This document shows positions 1 through 7,114 of a stretch of 11,670 nucleotides of DNA, one piece after another. Source of the DNA: ZC4RG30 sp041168985 (GTDB taxonomy: Bacteria > Pseudomonadota > Gammaproteobacteria > Steroidobacterales > Steroidobacteraceae); the NCBI GenBank assembly GCA_041168985.1, contig JBEEKA010000097.1, positions 1 through 11,670 of the forward strand, read 5' to 3'. The position numbers were made by a program, and so were the translations under genes. Below the pieces are notes generated by a model. The model was given only the letters and a program-made list of their open reading frames with translations. It did not search any database and had not been told where the DNA came from. Numbering within the stretch: the stretch's first letter is position 1; the number at the start of each line of letters is the position of its first letter.

Positions 1-810
1 GGACTGAACAACGGCGTCTTCCAGTGCATGATTTCGCTGTTCGGCCTCGCGCTCGGCCCGATCATCGCGACGCGCCTGCTGGAAAACCACTCGTGGAACG
101 CTGTGTTCATGATCGTCGGCGTGCCGGGCGTTCTGATGGCCGTCCTGATGTGGTTCGTCGTGCGCGAACCCGCAAGGCGGACGGATGGCGGACATGGCGG
201 ATCGGTCTTCGGGATGTTCGGTCACCGCAATGCCAAGGTGGCCCCGCTGACCCTGATCTGCGCCATGGGCGGCATTTTCGTGATAGCGGCGATGCTGACG
301 GCGTACCTCACGGCACCCGTGGGCGCCGGACTGGGGCTTGATCCCATCACCGCCGGAAACGTGTTCTCGGCCGTTGGCGTGGGCGGCGCGATCGGCCAGT
401 TCGCGATGCCGGCGCTTTCCGATGTCATCGGCCGCAAGCTCTCGACCGTGGCGTCCTACTTCCTGGCCGCGGTGGCGCTGTACCTGTTCACGCAGGCCGG
501 CCCGGAAAACACGACGACCCTGTGGATCCTGCTGTTCTTCGCGTCGCTGTTCAATTTCGCCGCGCTGGCGATCCTGGCGGGTCCCGTCGCCGCCGAGGCG
601 GCGCCCCCGGGCATGCTGGCCTCGATGGCGGGCTTCGTGATTTTCGCCGGAGAGTTCGTCGGTGGCGGCATCAGCCCGATCATCGCGAGCAACCTCGCGG
701 CCAAGTACGGACTGAAGTCTGCGCTCTACTTCGCCGCCTGCGGCCTCGTGCTCGGCTTCGTGGTCGCGCTGTTCCTCAAGGAAACCGCACCCCGGAAGCT
801 CAAGGCCTGA
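1..810 (+). CDS. MFS transporter, C-terminal part (5' truncated by window edge)
   Basis: The reading frame is open from base 1, so the true start lies upstream; the Met at 28 is internal. About 269 residues remain, probably the last 8-9 transmembrane helices of a 12-helix major facilitator permease. Strongly hydrophobic segments alternate with short charged loops. The stretch GLNNGVFQC followed by a Gly/Pro-rich helix is typical of the first half of the fold. A charged loop (VREPARR, then a Gly-rich linker) looks like the central cytoplasmic loop. ALSDVIGRK is the second-half copy of MFS motif A (G-x-x-x-D-x-x-G-R-K). The protein ends with FLKETAPRKLKA, a usual short basic cytoplasmic tail. 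It is an inner-membrane, probably proton-coupled transporter. The substrate cannot be read from the sequence. It converges with the histidine kinase, and a strong hairpin lies between the two stop codons. Confidence 0.9.
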   Translation, partial: GLNNGVFQCMISLFGLALGPIIATRLLENHSWNAVFMIVGVPGVLMAVLMWFVVREPARRTDGGHGGSVFGMFGHRNAKVAPLTLICAMGGIFVIAAMLTAYLTAPVGAGLGLDPITAGNVFSAVGVGGAIGQFAMPALSDVIGRKLSTVASYFLAAVALYLFTQAGPENTTTLWILLFFASLFNFAALAILAGPVAAEAAPPGMLASMAGFVIFAGEFVGGGISPIIASNLAAKYGLKSALYFAACGLVLGFVVALFLKETAPRKLKA

Positions 811-818
811 CGTGATGA

Positions 819-847
819 AGCCGGTTGCGCGTCCGGCGCAACCGGCT
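819..847. terminator. Convergent intergenic hairpin, candidate bidirectional terminator
   Basis: A perfect 12-bp stem (AGCCGGTTGCGC at 819-830, GCGCAACCGGCT at 836-847) with a 5-nt loop GTCCG lies in the 67-bp gap between two convergent stop codons. The stem is very stable. No clear T-tract follows on the + strand, and only a short TTCATC follows on the - strand, so it is not a textbook intrinsic terminator. It may still block read-through or protect mRNA 3' ends. Confidence 0.55.
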
Positions 848-877
848 CCAGGGCGCGGGCAACGGCGATGCCTGCGC

Positions 878-3034
878 CTACTTTCCCGCTCTCCGGATGG
901 CCGCTGCGTCAGCCACTTCCTGCAGCTTTGCCAGCAGTGCATGGATGCGATAGGGCTTCGTGATGAACTCGTCCATGCCGGCCTCCAGCGCGCGCATGCG
1001 GTATTCCATCGGCGCATGACCGGTCAGTGCGACGATCAGGGTCGGTTCGTAACCTTCGTCGCGTTCCATCTGGCGATAGCGGCGGACGACGGCCAGACCG
1101 TCCATGCCGGGCATCTCCAGGTCCATGAGCGTGATGTCGTGGTTGCGCAGGGACAGCAGGCTCAGGGCGTCATAACCGTTGGAAGCGGTGGTGACCTCGA
1201 ATCCCGAGCGCTCCAGCTGCTTTCGCAGCAGGGTCAGGTTGGCGATGTTGTCGTCGATGGCCAGGATCCGACGCAGGCCGGATGCCGCTCCCGGAACCGG
1301 TGCCGGCGCCAGGCCGGCCGCTGCCGCGGCGCCCGGTCGACCTGCGGCCGCATCGACGACATGCAGGTCAAGGCGCAGCTGGAAGTGGCTGCCTGCCTCG
1401 GACGTGCTGATCAGTTCCAGCGACCCGCCCATGCGCGTGGCCAGTTCCCGGCTGATGGCCAGGCCCAGGCCCGTGCCGCTGCGGGAACGTGACAGGGACG
1501 TATCGGCCTGCGAGAACTGCGCGAATAGGTTTTCACAGAATTCCGCCGACATCCCGATGCCAGTGTCGATGACGTCCACGGTGAAGCGCTGCCATCCCGG
1601 TCCCACATGGTCATTGCGTCCGCTGATCCGGACCGACCCCTTGGACGTGAACTTGATGGCATTGCTCAGCAGGTTCGACAGGATCTGGCGGATGCGGATC
1701 TCGTCGCCGGTCAGCCGCAAGCCGGCGTCGACATGGTTTTCCAGGGAGAGGGTCAGACCCTGCGCTTCGGCGGCCGGTCGGAACTGCGTGGAAATCGCCT
1801 TGAGCATCGCATCCGGCGAGAACTCCACGTCGGGAGCCGGCTTCTCTTCCCGGGCTTCCATGCGCGAAAAGTCGAGGACCCGGCCGACCAGGTCGATCAG
1901 GGATTCGCTGGCGGATTGCGCGGCCTCGACGTAACTGCGGGCTTCTGCGTCCAGCTGGCGGGTCGACAGCAGGTCCAGCGCGCTGGAAATGGTGACCAGA
2001 GGCGTCCGGATCTCATGGCTGACGACGGCGATGAATGACATCTTTCCGCGGGTTGTTTCTTCCTGCAGCTGCAGGGCTTTCTGCATGGTCGTCTCGGCCG
2101 CGCGTTCCTTGGTGATGTCGCGGATGAACGCCGCGGTTCGCACCGCGTCGCCGGAAGACATCCGGGTCACCGTGATCTCGGCCAGCAGCGACTGGCCACC
2201 TCGGGTCACGGCCTGCAGTTCCACGGTCCTGGGCTCCGACGAACTCTGCCGCAGCAGTTCGTCGAACGCAGGCCGATCCTCCATCGCGGCGAGCAGCGCG
2301 CTGGCCGACAGTCCGAGGACCTCCGACGGCGCCCAGCCGAAACGTTCGGCGGCAGCCGGGTTCAGCTCGACGATGCGCCCGTCGCCGTCCACGACGATGA
2401 CGCATTCACCCGCGGCCTGGAGCATGGCTCGTCGCAGGCTGGATTCGCCCTCCGCGCGCGTACGCTCGGCGTCCAGGGTGCGGGTCACGCGCAGCCCGCT
2501 GATCATCATGCCGGCCGCGCTAATGATCGGCTTGATCAGGTCGACGATCGACTCGTCATAGCCTCCCGGCCGGTTGGCCAGGCCGCACATGCCCACCATC
2601 TCATCCCCGACCTGGATGACGATGCCCGCGAAGCTGTTCAGAGGAGGGTGGCCGGGCGGCAACCCTCCCGCCGACGGATGGTTCGCCGGGTCGTTGGCGA
2701 GGAGCGTCTGCCGGGTCTTCAGCACGTGGCCGAAAAGCGTGTCGAGATTGCGGAAGTCCAGGCCGACGGTGATGTAGCGCTCGTACAGGGAGCGCATTTC
2801 CTCGTTCCATCCGATGTTCGTGACCGCATAGCTGCGGAGGAACGGTTGCTGGTTCTCGTCGACAAGCACTTCGCCGACGAAGCCGAACTGGCTTTCGGTG
2901 AGGTCCAGCAGCGCCTGCAGGACGAGGTTCAGGGCCTTGACGGGGGACTGTTCGACGATGGTCTGGCGATGGATGTGCGCGATGTGCGCAAGCATCCGGC
3001 TGGCCAGGTCGTCCCGAAGGGTGGCTGGGCTCAT
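878..3034 (-). CDS. Hybrid sensor histidine kinase, GAF-PAS-HisKA-HATPase-REC
   Basis: A 718-residue soluble hybrid kinase; no signal peptide or transmembrane helix is seen, so it should sense a cytoplasmic cue. Domains in order: GAF (about residues 27-185; ends near GMCGLANRPGGYDE), PAS (about 200-315; GECVIVVDGDGRIVELNPAA), dimerisation/phosphoacceptor domain (about 330-400) with the H-box SHEIRTP and phosphorylatable His340, HATPase_c (about 445-560) with N-box NLLSNAIKF and G-boxes DTGIGM and GTGLGLAI, and a C-terminal receiver (about 590-705). The receiver has acidic pair DD, phosphoacceptor Asp638 in LMDLEMPGMDG, and Lys in TKP. No HPt domain or DNA-binding regulator is encoded nearby, so phosphate must pass to partners elsewhere. 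The frame stays open to 3124. I place the start at Met 3034 because residues upstream (TDFKSVRFSCTIRR) come from the dyad-rich intergenic region. No strong Shine-Dalgarno is seen; Met at 2995 is an alternative. It is divergent from the SnoaL-like gene. Confidence 0.93.
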   Translation of the reverse strand: MSPATLRDDLASRMLAHIAHIHRQTIVEQSPVKALNLVLQALLDLTESQFGFVGEVLVDENQQPFLRSYAVTNIGWNEEMRSLYERYITVGLDFRNLDTLFGHVLKTRQTLLANDPANHPSAGGLPPGHPPLNSFAGIVIQVGDEMVGMCGLANRPGGYDESIVDLIKPIISAAGMMISGLRVTRTLDAERTRAEGESSLRRAMLQAAGECVIVVDGDGRIVELNPAAAERFGWAPSEVLGLSASALLAAMEDRPAFDELLRQSSSEPRTVELQAVTRGGQSLLAEITVTRMSSGDAVRTAAFIRDITKERAAETTMQKALQLQEETTRGKMSFIAVVSHEIRTPLVTISSALDLLSTRQLDAEARSYVEAAQSASESLIDLVGRVLDFSRMEAREEKPAPDVEFSPDAMLKAISTQFRPAAEAQGLTLSLENHVDAGLRLTGDEIRIRQILSNLLSNAIKFTSKGSVRISGRNDHVGPGWQRFTVDVIDTGIGMSAEFCENLFAQFSQADTSLSRSRSGTGLGLAISRELATRMGGSLELISTSEAGSHFQLRLDLHVVDAAAGRPGAAAAAGLAPAPVPGAASGLRRILAIDDNIANLTLLRKQLERSGFEVTTASNGYDALSLLSLRNHDITLMDLEMPGMDGLAVVRRYRQMERDEGYEPTLIVALTGHAPMEYRMRALEAGMDEFITKPYRIHALLAKLQEVADAAAIRRAGK

Positions 3035-3086
3035 CCGCCGGATGGTACAACTGAATCGAACCGACTTGAAATCGGTCCGGGTTTGC

Positions 3087-3105
3087 GTCGGGCAATTCGC
3101 CCGAC
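3087..3105. repeat. Inverted repeat in the divergent kinase/SnoaL-like intergenic region
   Basis: A perfect 7-bp dyad (GTCGGGC at 3087-3093, GCCCGAC at 3099-3105) with loop AATTC lies between the divergent starts at 3034 and 3140. A second, weaker dyad (ACCGA 3060-3064, TCGGT 3072-3076, loop CTTGAAA) lies 11 bp away. They could be operator sites or leader hairpins shared by the two genes. No convincing -35/-10 pair was found; TTGAAA at 3066-3071 is a good -35 match but lacks a good -10 partner. Confidence 0.4.
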
Positions 3106-3139
3106 CAGGATCCCGGCACAACACAACCGGAGGGCTCTC

Positions 3140-3670
3140 ATGTCACGTTCCGTCCTGCTTGCTCCCGCGGCGCTGCTCGCCGTCCTGATCGCGCTCCCTG
3201 CTTCGGCCCAGATGCGCGCCTTGTCCGACCCGGTCGTGGCGCACCCGGATCCGGAGTCCCTCTTCTCCAGCCCGGACAAGTCGTTACATCGGAACAAGCA
3301 GGCGGCCCTGCGCATCATGCGCGAGCTGCTCCAGTGCAACCAATGGGAGCGGGCCGGCGAGTGGCTGACGGATCGGTATATCCAGCACAATCCGATGGCC
3401 GCTTCGGGCCTCAAGGGCGTGCAGGACTATTTCATCAATGTCGCCAAGCGCAAGCCGACCCCGACCTGCACGAAGCTGACCAGCCCGGTGGTCGCCGTCC
3501 AGGCGGAAGGGGATTACGTCACCGTGCTGGTACAGCGTGAAATGAAGTACGCGGACGATCCGTCGACGACCTACACGACGACGTGGTTCGATACCTGGCG
3601 CTTCGTGGGCGGCAAGGCCGACGAACACTGGGATCCGGCCACGTTGCCGGCGCCGCCGCCGGCGCGGTAG
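3140..3670 (+). CDS. Exported SnoaL-like / NTF2-fold protein
   Basis: A 176-residue protein beginning with a Sec signal peptide (basic MSRS, hydrophobic core, cleavage after ALPASA, before residue 25). The mature part matches the SnoaL-like group of the NTF2 superfamily (predicted aldol-condensation-type, COG4922-like). It has a short helical N-terminal half, the motif DRYIQHNP (His83), a Gly-rich turn, beta strands, and the closing motif DTWRF-GGK-DEHWD (His163). These conserved His/Asp/Trp residues line the cavity in relatives. The reaction and substrate are unknown, and many members are only known as small-ligand pockets. The start is supported by GGAGGG at 3129-3134, 5 nt before the ATG. 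Other in-frame Mets upstream lie inside the divergent kinase and are rejected. The protein ends in a Pro/Ala-rich tail (ATLPAPPPAR). It is divergent from the kinase and converges on yaeQ with a 35-bp gap. Confidence 0.85.
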   Translation: MSRSVLLAPAALLAVLIALPASAQMRALSDPVVAHPDPESLFSSPDKSLHRNKQAALRIMRELLQCNQWERAGEWLTDRYIQHNPMAASGLKGVQDYFINVAKRKPTPTCTKLTSPVVAVQAEGDYVTVLVQREMKYADDPSTTYTTTWFDTWRFVGGKADEHWDPATLPAPPPAR

Positions 3671-3705
3671 CCCTGTCGGCCCGCGGGGGCGGGGGATGCA
3701 AGCAG

Positions 3706-4254
3706 TCAGTCCGGAAGGCCTTTCAACGGGCTCTGCAGGACGGTCTGGAGCACCTCGTCGCCCGCGGTGAGATAGATTTCCGAATCTGAACGGGCGAGCG
3801 ACCATTGCACGCGCCGTTCGAGCCCGGCCACGACCTGTTCCATCCAAGCGCGATCGAACGCGTACACCGCAAGCTGCTCGGCGCGGTGGATCTTCGCGTC
3901 CGCGATGCCACGTGCCCACTGGGCCGGATCCTTGTGGGCATACACGGCGACGCGCGGTGCAGCCTTGCTGGCCCTGTGCAGGCGTTCGGTCGCCGGCAGG
4001 CCGACCTCGATCCAGGCCTGCAGCTGTCCGGTCAGGTCGCGCACGAGAACGGCCGGTTCATCGGGTTCCGACAGGCCCTTTGAAAACGCGATGCCTTCCG
4101 TGTACTCCAGGCAATACGCCAGCACCCGGGCCACCAGGTAGTCCGGAGATTCGCTGGGGTGGCGGGCTACGCGCAGGTTCAGAGACTGGTAAACCCCGCG
4201 ATCGACATCGCTGAGTTCGACCTCGAAAGTATGGATCGTCGCGCCCAGCGCCAA
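3706..4254 (-). CDS. yaeQ: YaeQ family protein
   Basis: A 182-residue protein, matching the usual YaeQ length (E. coli YaeQ is 181 residues). Recognised from the N-terminal pattern MALGATIHTFEVELSDVDRG, then LRVARHPSES, a helix ending in EGIAFSKGLSEPDEPAVL, and the core WIEVGLPATERLHRASKAA. YaeQ is structurally a variant of the PD-(D/E)XK nuclease fold; its cellular role is not settled. It is cytoplasmic, with no signal peptide or membrane segment. The start codon is TTG (4254-4252 read on the minus strand). It is supported by the conserved N-terminus beginning exactly there and by an AGAGGAG ribosome-binding site 7 nt upstream. The gene is divergent from the riboswitch-controlled peptidase gene and shares its 5' intergenic region. 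Nothing in the sequence links it functionally to its neighbours. Confidence 0.92.
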   Translation of the reverse strand: MALGATIHTFEVELSDVDRGVYQSLNLRVARHPSESPDYLVARVLAYCLEYTEGIAFSKGLSEPDEPAVLVRDLTGQLQAWIEVGLPATERLHRASKAAPRVAVYAHKDPAQWARGIADAKIHRAEQLAVYAFDRAWMEQVVAGLERRVQWSLARSDSEIYLTAGDEVLQTVLQSPLKGLPD

Positions 4255-4261
4255 GGGGATG

Positions 4262-4268
4262 CTCCTCT
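4262..4268 (-). promoter_or_regulatory. Ribosome-binding site fixing the TTG start of yaeQ
   Basis: On the minus strand the bases read AGAGGAG, near-perfect anti-16S complementarity, followed by a 7-nt spacer and TTG. No in-frame ATG or GTG fits the conserved YaeQ N-terminus, so this site decides the start. Confidence 0.75.
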
Positions 4269-4393
4269 GATCGACCGGGCCTGATCATCGCACAGTGCCG
4301 GAAACCGTCGGCGCGATCGCGGCGTGGGCCGCGCCGGCGCGGTGGCTTAGGGTTTTGCCTGATTGCGTTGCAACCCCCGCCTTGGGTTACTCT

Positions 4394-4486
4394 TGTTGCA
4401 GTGGGCAAACCCGTCGCGAGGCGGGGACGCAAAGCCTCCGGCCTTCTCCCGCAGTGCGCGCGAAGGTAGCGGGGTTGCCAGCGACA
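4394..4486 (+). promoter_or_regulatory. Cyclic di-GMP-I (GEMM-I) riboswitch aptamer
   Basis: The leader contains the GEMM-I core almost letter for letter: GGGCAAACC (4403-4411), a P2 stem CCCGTC/GGCGGG (4410-4415/4420-4425) closed by the GNRA tetraloop GCGA, then GGGACGCAAAGCCTCCGGCC (4424-4443) and AAGGTAGCGGGGTTGCC (4463-4479). P3 closes with CCTTC/GAAGG (4442-4446/4462-4466). A P1 stem can form from TGTTGC-side bases TGTTGC (4394-4399) and GCGACA (4481-4486), containing one G-U pair. The family binds the second messenger cyclic di-GMP. The junction, tetraloop and conserved A-rich strand of the known Vibrio aptamer are all present here. The aptamer lies 50 nt upstream of the S53 peptidase start on the same strand, so it should control that gene. 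A weak promoter candidate (TTGCGT 4363-4368, GTTACT 4386-4391, 17-nt spacer) lies just upstream. Whether ligand turns expression on or off cannot be decided by eye. Confidence 0.95.
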
Positions 4487-4525
4487 CAGTCGCTGTACGC
4501 GCCGGACCCACTTCCGAACCGGGAG
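4479..4525 (+). promoter_or_regulatory. Candidate expression platform of the c-di-GMP riboswitch
   Basis: The perfect 7-bp hairpin CAGCGACACAGTCGCTG (4479-4495, loop ACA) reuses bases 4481-4486, the 3' strand of aptamer P1. P1 and this hairpin therefore exclude each other. Downstream, CTTCC (4511-4515) can pair with GGGAG (4521-4525, loop GAACC, one G-U). GGGAG is the best Shine-Dalgarno candidate, 11 nt before the ATG. Outside it, GACCC (4505-4509) complements GGGTC (4532-4536), which abuts the ATG. There is no T-tract, so translational control (or Rho access) is more likely than intrinsic termination. Pairings were found by eye, without energies. Confidence 0.5.
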
Positions 4526-4536
4526 CAGTCAGGGTC

Positions 4537-7104
4537 ATGCGCGCAGCCAGAACGTTCTTCGTCATCGTGGTCGCGCTCTGCGTAGCGGCCTGCAGTGAGT
4601 ACTCCGCGCCCGGAGTGGCCACCCGCTCCTTCTCGATGGGACTGGCGCAGGAACCGGCCCACGAAGCGATGGCCAGCGCGCGGGCCCTGCCGCTCTACCA
4701 CCTCGGTCCGATCGAACTCCAGGAACCCACGGACCAGGACCAGTCCGATCCCAGGGCCTCGGCATCGCACTTGCCGCACCGGCAGGCCGTCACGTCACGC
4801 CTGTCCCAGGTGTCCACGCGCCGCCTGACGAAGGCCGCCCTGGACGCGCTGGTCGAGACCGGCGCCATTCCGCCCTCAGTACAGGACGGTGATTCCGCCG
4901 AAGCGACGCCCATGGCGAGCGGCACGGTCGTTGCGACCTACACGCCGGCACAGATCCGCGCCGCCTATGGTTTGCCGGCACTGCCCGCTGCGGGGAGCAG
5001 CCTCTCGGCTGCGCAGGCGGCACAGCTGGGTGCGGGCCAGACGATCTACATCGTCGACGCGCAACACGATCCGAACGTCGCGGTGGAACTGGCGGCATTC
5101 AATACGAAGTTCGGCCTGCCGGGGTGTACAGCCAAGGTACTGTCCACGACGACCAAGCTGCCGCTGCCGGCTGCTTCGACCAAGGGGTGCAGCCTGCTCG
5201 TGGCCTATGCGACGACTTCCGGCGGGATCGGCAGGAAGGCGCCAGCCTATGAGTCGGGCTGGGCGACGGAGATCGCCCTGGATGTCCAGTGGGCCCATGC
5301 GACGGCGCCGCTGGCCCGCATCGTACTCATCGAGGCGCCGGACGCGATGCTCGGCAACATGCTGGCAGCCGTGAAGCTGGCCAACCGGATGGGCCCCGGC
5401 GTCGTCTCGATGAGCTTCGGCGCGGTGGAAGGCAGCTGGACGGCCAGTGTGGATTCTGCGTTTTCCGGAACGGGCATGTCGTATTTCGCGGCTGCCGGAG
5501 ATGCCGGGTCGCGCGCCGAGTGGCCCGCCGTGTCGCAACGGGTCGTGGCGGTAGGTGGTACGTCGCTGTCCTGGGCGGGCGTCACGCCGCGCCGCGAGAC
5601 GGTCTGGAGCCTGAGCGGCGGCGCACGGAGTGCCTATGTCGCGGCGCCCGCTTACCAGACCAGCGCCGTGCCTGGACTCGTTACGTCGGCGAACCGGGCC
5701 GTCTCCGACGTGGCTTTCAATGCGGACCCGTCCACCGGCCAATACGTCGTGACCATCGCGCCGGGCAGCACGAAGGCGGGATGGGTCAGCGCGGGGGGTA
5801 CGAGCCTGTCGACACCGCAGTGGGCGGGCATTGCGGCGATTGCCAACGCGATGCGTGCCGCGACCGGACAGGCGCTCCTCGGCATGCCCCATACCTCGCT
5901 CTATGGCATCTCGGCGCAGCCGTCGCTTTACAGTCAGGTCTTCACGGACGTGAGTTCCGGCAGCAATGGCAGTTGCGTGACCTGCTTTGCGGGCACGGGT
6001 TACGACCTGCCCACCGGGCTGGGCACGCCCAACGTGGGCGACCTGCTGTCCAGCCTTGCAGTACCCGTATCGTCTGGTGCGCCGACGGTCGTGAGCAGCA
6101 CGGTGTCCGGTACGCGTGGCGTCGCGCTGACGTTCCCGGCGATGGCGAGTGCGGCGAATCCTGTCACCTACAGCCTGAACGGCGCGCCGGTTGGCGTGTC
6201 GATCAGCAGCGCCGGCGTCGTGACCTGGCCGTCACCGACGCTGGGGACCAGCAGCGTCGTCGTGACGGCCCGCGATGCAGTCAACGGACTCACCGGGCAG
6301 GGCACGTACTCCGTCGTCATCTCGGAACCGACGGTGCCCGTCGTGTACGCGGAGGCTCTTTCGACGACCGCCGGGTCGGCCTTCACGTATGCCGTCCAGG
6401 TCGCAGCCGCTCATGCCGTGACCTATGCGCTTGCCGATGGGCCGACAGGCCTCCTGCTGAATCAGTCCGGCATCCTCACCTGGGAGACGCCGGTTGCCGG
6501 CAGGTATACCTTCACCGTGACCGCGCTGGACCTGCAGACGGGGCTTGCGGGGCAGACCGCGTTCACGCTGGATGTATCGGCACCGCAGCCGCCGGTCATG
6601 GCCGCGGGCACGGTCAGTGGCGTCGCCGGCCGCGCGCTGTCCTACAGCGTGTCCGCCACGTCCTCCAATCCGCTGAGCTTTTCACTGTCCGGTGCGCCGG
6701 CCGCAGTCGCGATCGATTCCGGTTCCGGGCTGATCAGCTGGGCCTCACCGATCGCCGGGACTTACACAGTCACCGTAACGGCGACGGATCGAATCACGGG
6801 TCTGTCTGCCTCCGCGACCATCTCCCTGTCGATCGCCCCGGGTGGCCCCGTCCTGTCGGCGGACGCCATGTACGGCACCGTGGGCAGCACGCTGACCGGA
6901 TCGATCTACTTTTCCGACGCCACATCGACGACGCTCTACATCGAGATCAGCGGCGTGCCGAATGGCATGTCGCTCGTGGTCGTGGGTTCACGCATCGACA
7001 TCACCTGGACTCCCGCCGCGGCCGGAACCTGGCCACTGGTCGTGGACGTGCGGGATGGCGACGGTCTCACGGCATCGCTGACGGTCCCCGTGGTCGTGCG
7101 GTAA
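4537..7104 (+). CDS. S53 (sedolisin/kumamolisin-like) lipoprotein peptidase with four Ig-like repeats
   Basis: 855 residues. The N-terminus is a lipoprotein signal (MRAART, hydrophobic core, lipobox VAAC with Cys19); Ser at +2 suggests outer-membrane anchoring. Residues 20-130 form a short pro-region, shorter than typical S53 prodomains. The catalytic domain runs about 130-500. It has the Glu-Asp pair E245-I-A-L-D249, oxyanion Asp322 in AAAGDAGS, and nucleophile Ser423 in GGTSLSTPQWAG. A calcium-binding end region follows (FTDVSSGSNG, Asp471; GYDLPTGLGTPN, Asp490). All four S53 catalytic positions are kept, so an active, probably acid-acting endopeptidase is expected. Residues 516-855 are four Ig-like (He_PIG/cadherin-like) repeats of exactly 85 residues, a likely stalk or binding region. 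The start was chosen for the signal peptide; the frame is open upstream to 4363, but that part is the riboswitch. The gene is preceded by a c-di-GMP-I riboswitch. It converges on the DUF3228 gene with a 10-bp gap. Its substrate is unknown. Confidence 0.92.
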   Translation: MRAARTFFVIVVALCVAACSEYSAPGVATRSFSMGLAQEPAHEAMASARALPLYHLGPIELQEPTDQDQSDPRASASHLPHRQAVTSRLSQVSTRRLTKAALDALVETGAIPPSVQDGDSAEATPMASGTVVATYTPAQIRAAYGLPALPAAGSSLSAAQAAQLGAGQTIYIVDAQHDPNVAVELAAFNTKFGLPGCTAKVLSTTTKLPLPAASTKGCSLLVAYATTSGGIGRKAPAYESGWATEIALDVQWAHATAPLARIVLIEAPDAMLGNMLAAVKLANRMGPGVVSMSFGAVEGSWTASVDSAFSGTGMSYFAAAGDAGSRAEWPAVSQRVVAVGGTSLSWAGVTPRRETVWSLSGGARSAYVAAPAYQTSAVPGLVTSANRAVSDVAFNADPSTGQYVVTIAPGSTKAGWVSAGGTSLSTPQWAGIAAIANAMRAATGQALLGMPHTSLYGISAQPSLYSQVFTDVSSGSNGSCVTCFAGTGYDLPTGLGTPNVGDLLSSLAVPVSSGAPTVVSSTVSGTRGVALTFPAMASAANPVTYSLNGAPVGVSISSAGVVTWPSPTLGTSSVVVTARDAVNGLTGQGTYSVVISEPTVPVVYAEALSTTAGSAFTYAVQVAAAHAVTYALADGPTGLLLNQSGILTWETPVAGRYTFTVTALDLQTGLAGQTAFTLDVSAPQPPVMAAGTVSGVAGRALSYSVSATSSNPLSFSLSGAPAAVAIDSGSGLISWASPIAGTYTVTVTATDRITGLSASATISLSIAPGGPVLSADAMYGTVGSTLTGSIYFSDATSTTLYIEISGVPNGMSLVVVGSRIDITWTPAAAGTWPLVVDVRDGDGLTASLTVPVVVR
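6082..7101 (+). repeat. Four tandem 85-residue Ig-like repeats within the S53 peptidase
   Basis: Repeat units begin at equivalent Pro codons 6082, 6337, 6592 and 6847, exactly 255 nt apart; the fourth ends at the last sense codon. Shared positions include an initial P-x-V, T-x-G near residue 12, Y-S/A-L near 30, G-A-P or G-P near 35, a L/V-x-W at about 48, and VTA-D---GL near 61-70 (VTARDAVNGL, VTALDLQTGL, VTATDRITGL, VDVRDGDGL). The protein-level resemblance is clear while DNA identity is low, so the duplication is old rather than recent slippage. The fourth repeat is the most diverged. Confidence 0.85.
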
Positions 7105-7114
7105 GCGCGTCGGT

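Noticed and set aside
3041..3085. tRNA-like sequence: a 5-bp stem with a CTTGAAA loop resembling a tRNA-Ser(UGA) anticodon arm, and GGTTCGATTC on the minus strand resembling a T-loop.
   Set aside because: The two signals are on opposite strands, and no acceptor, D or T stem pairs around either one. It may be chance or old debris, but it is not a tRNA gene.
3035..3124. Longer kinase start at 3124 adding 30 residues.
   Set aside because: The extra residues translate the dyad-rich intergenic region, would overlap the upstream region of the divergent gene, and look nothing like a kinase N-terminus.
4363..4536. Extension of the peptidase frame back to Met 4363.
   Set aside because: This stretch is the c-di-GMP riboswitch. 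Its coding potential is incidental, and the lipoprotein signal begins at 4537.
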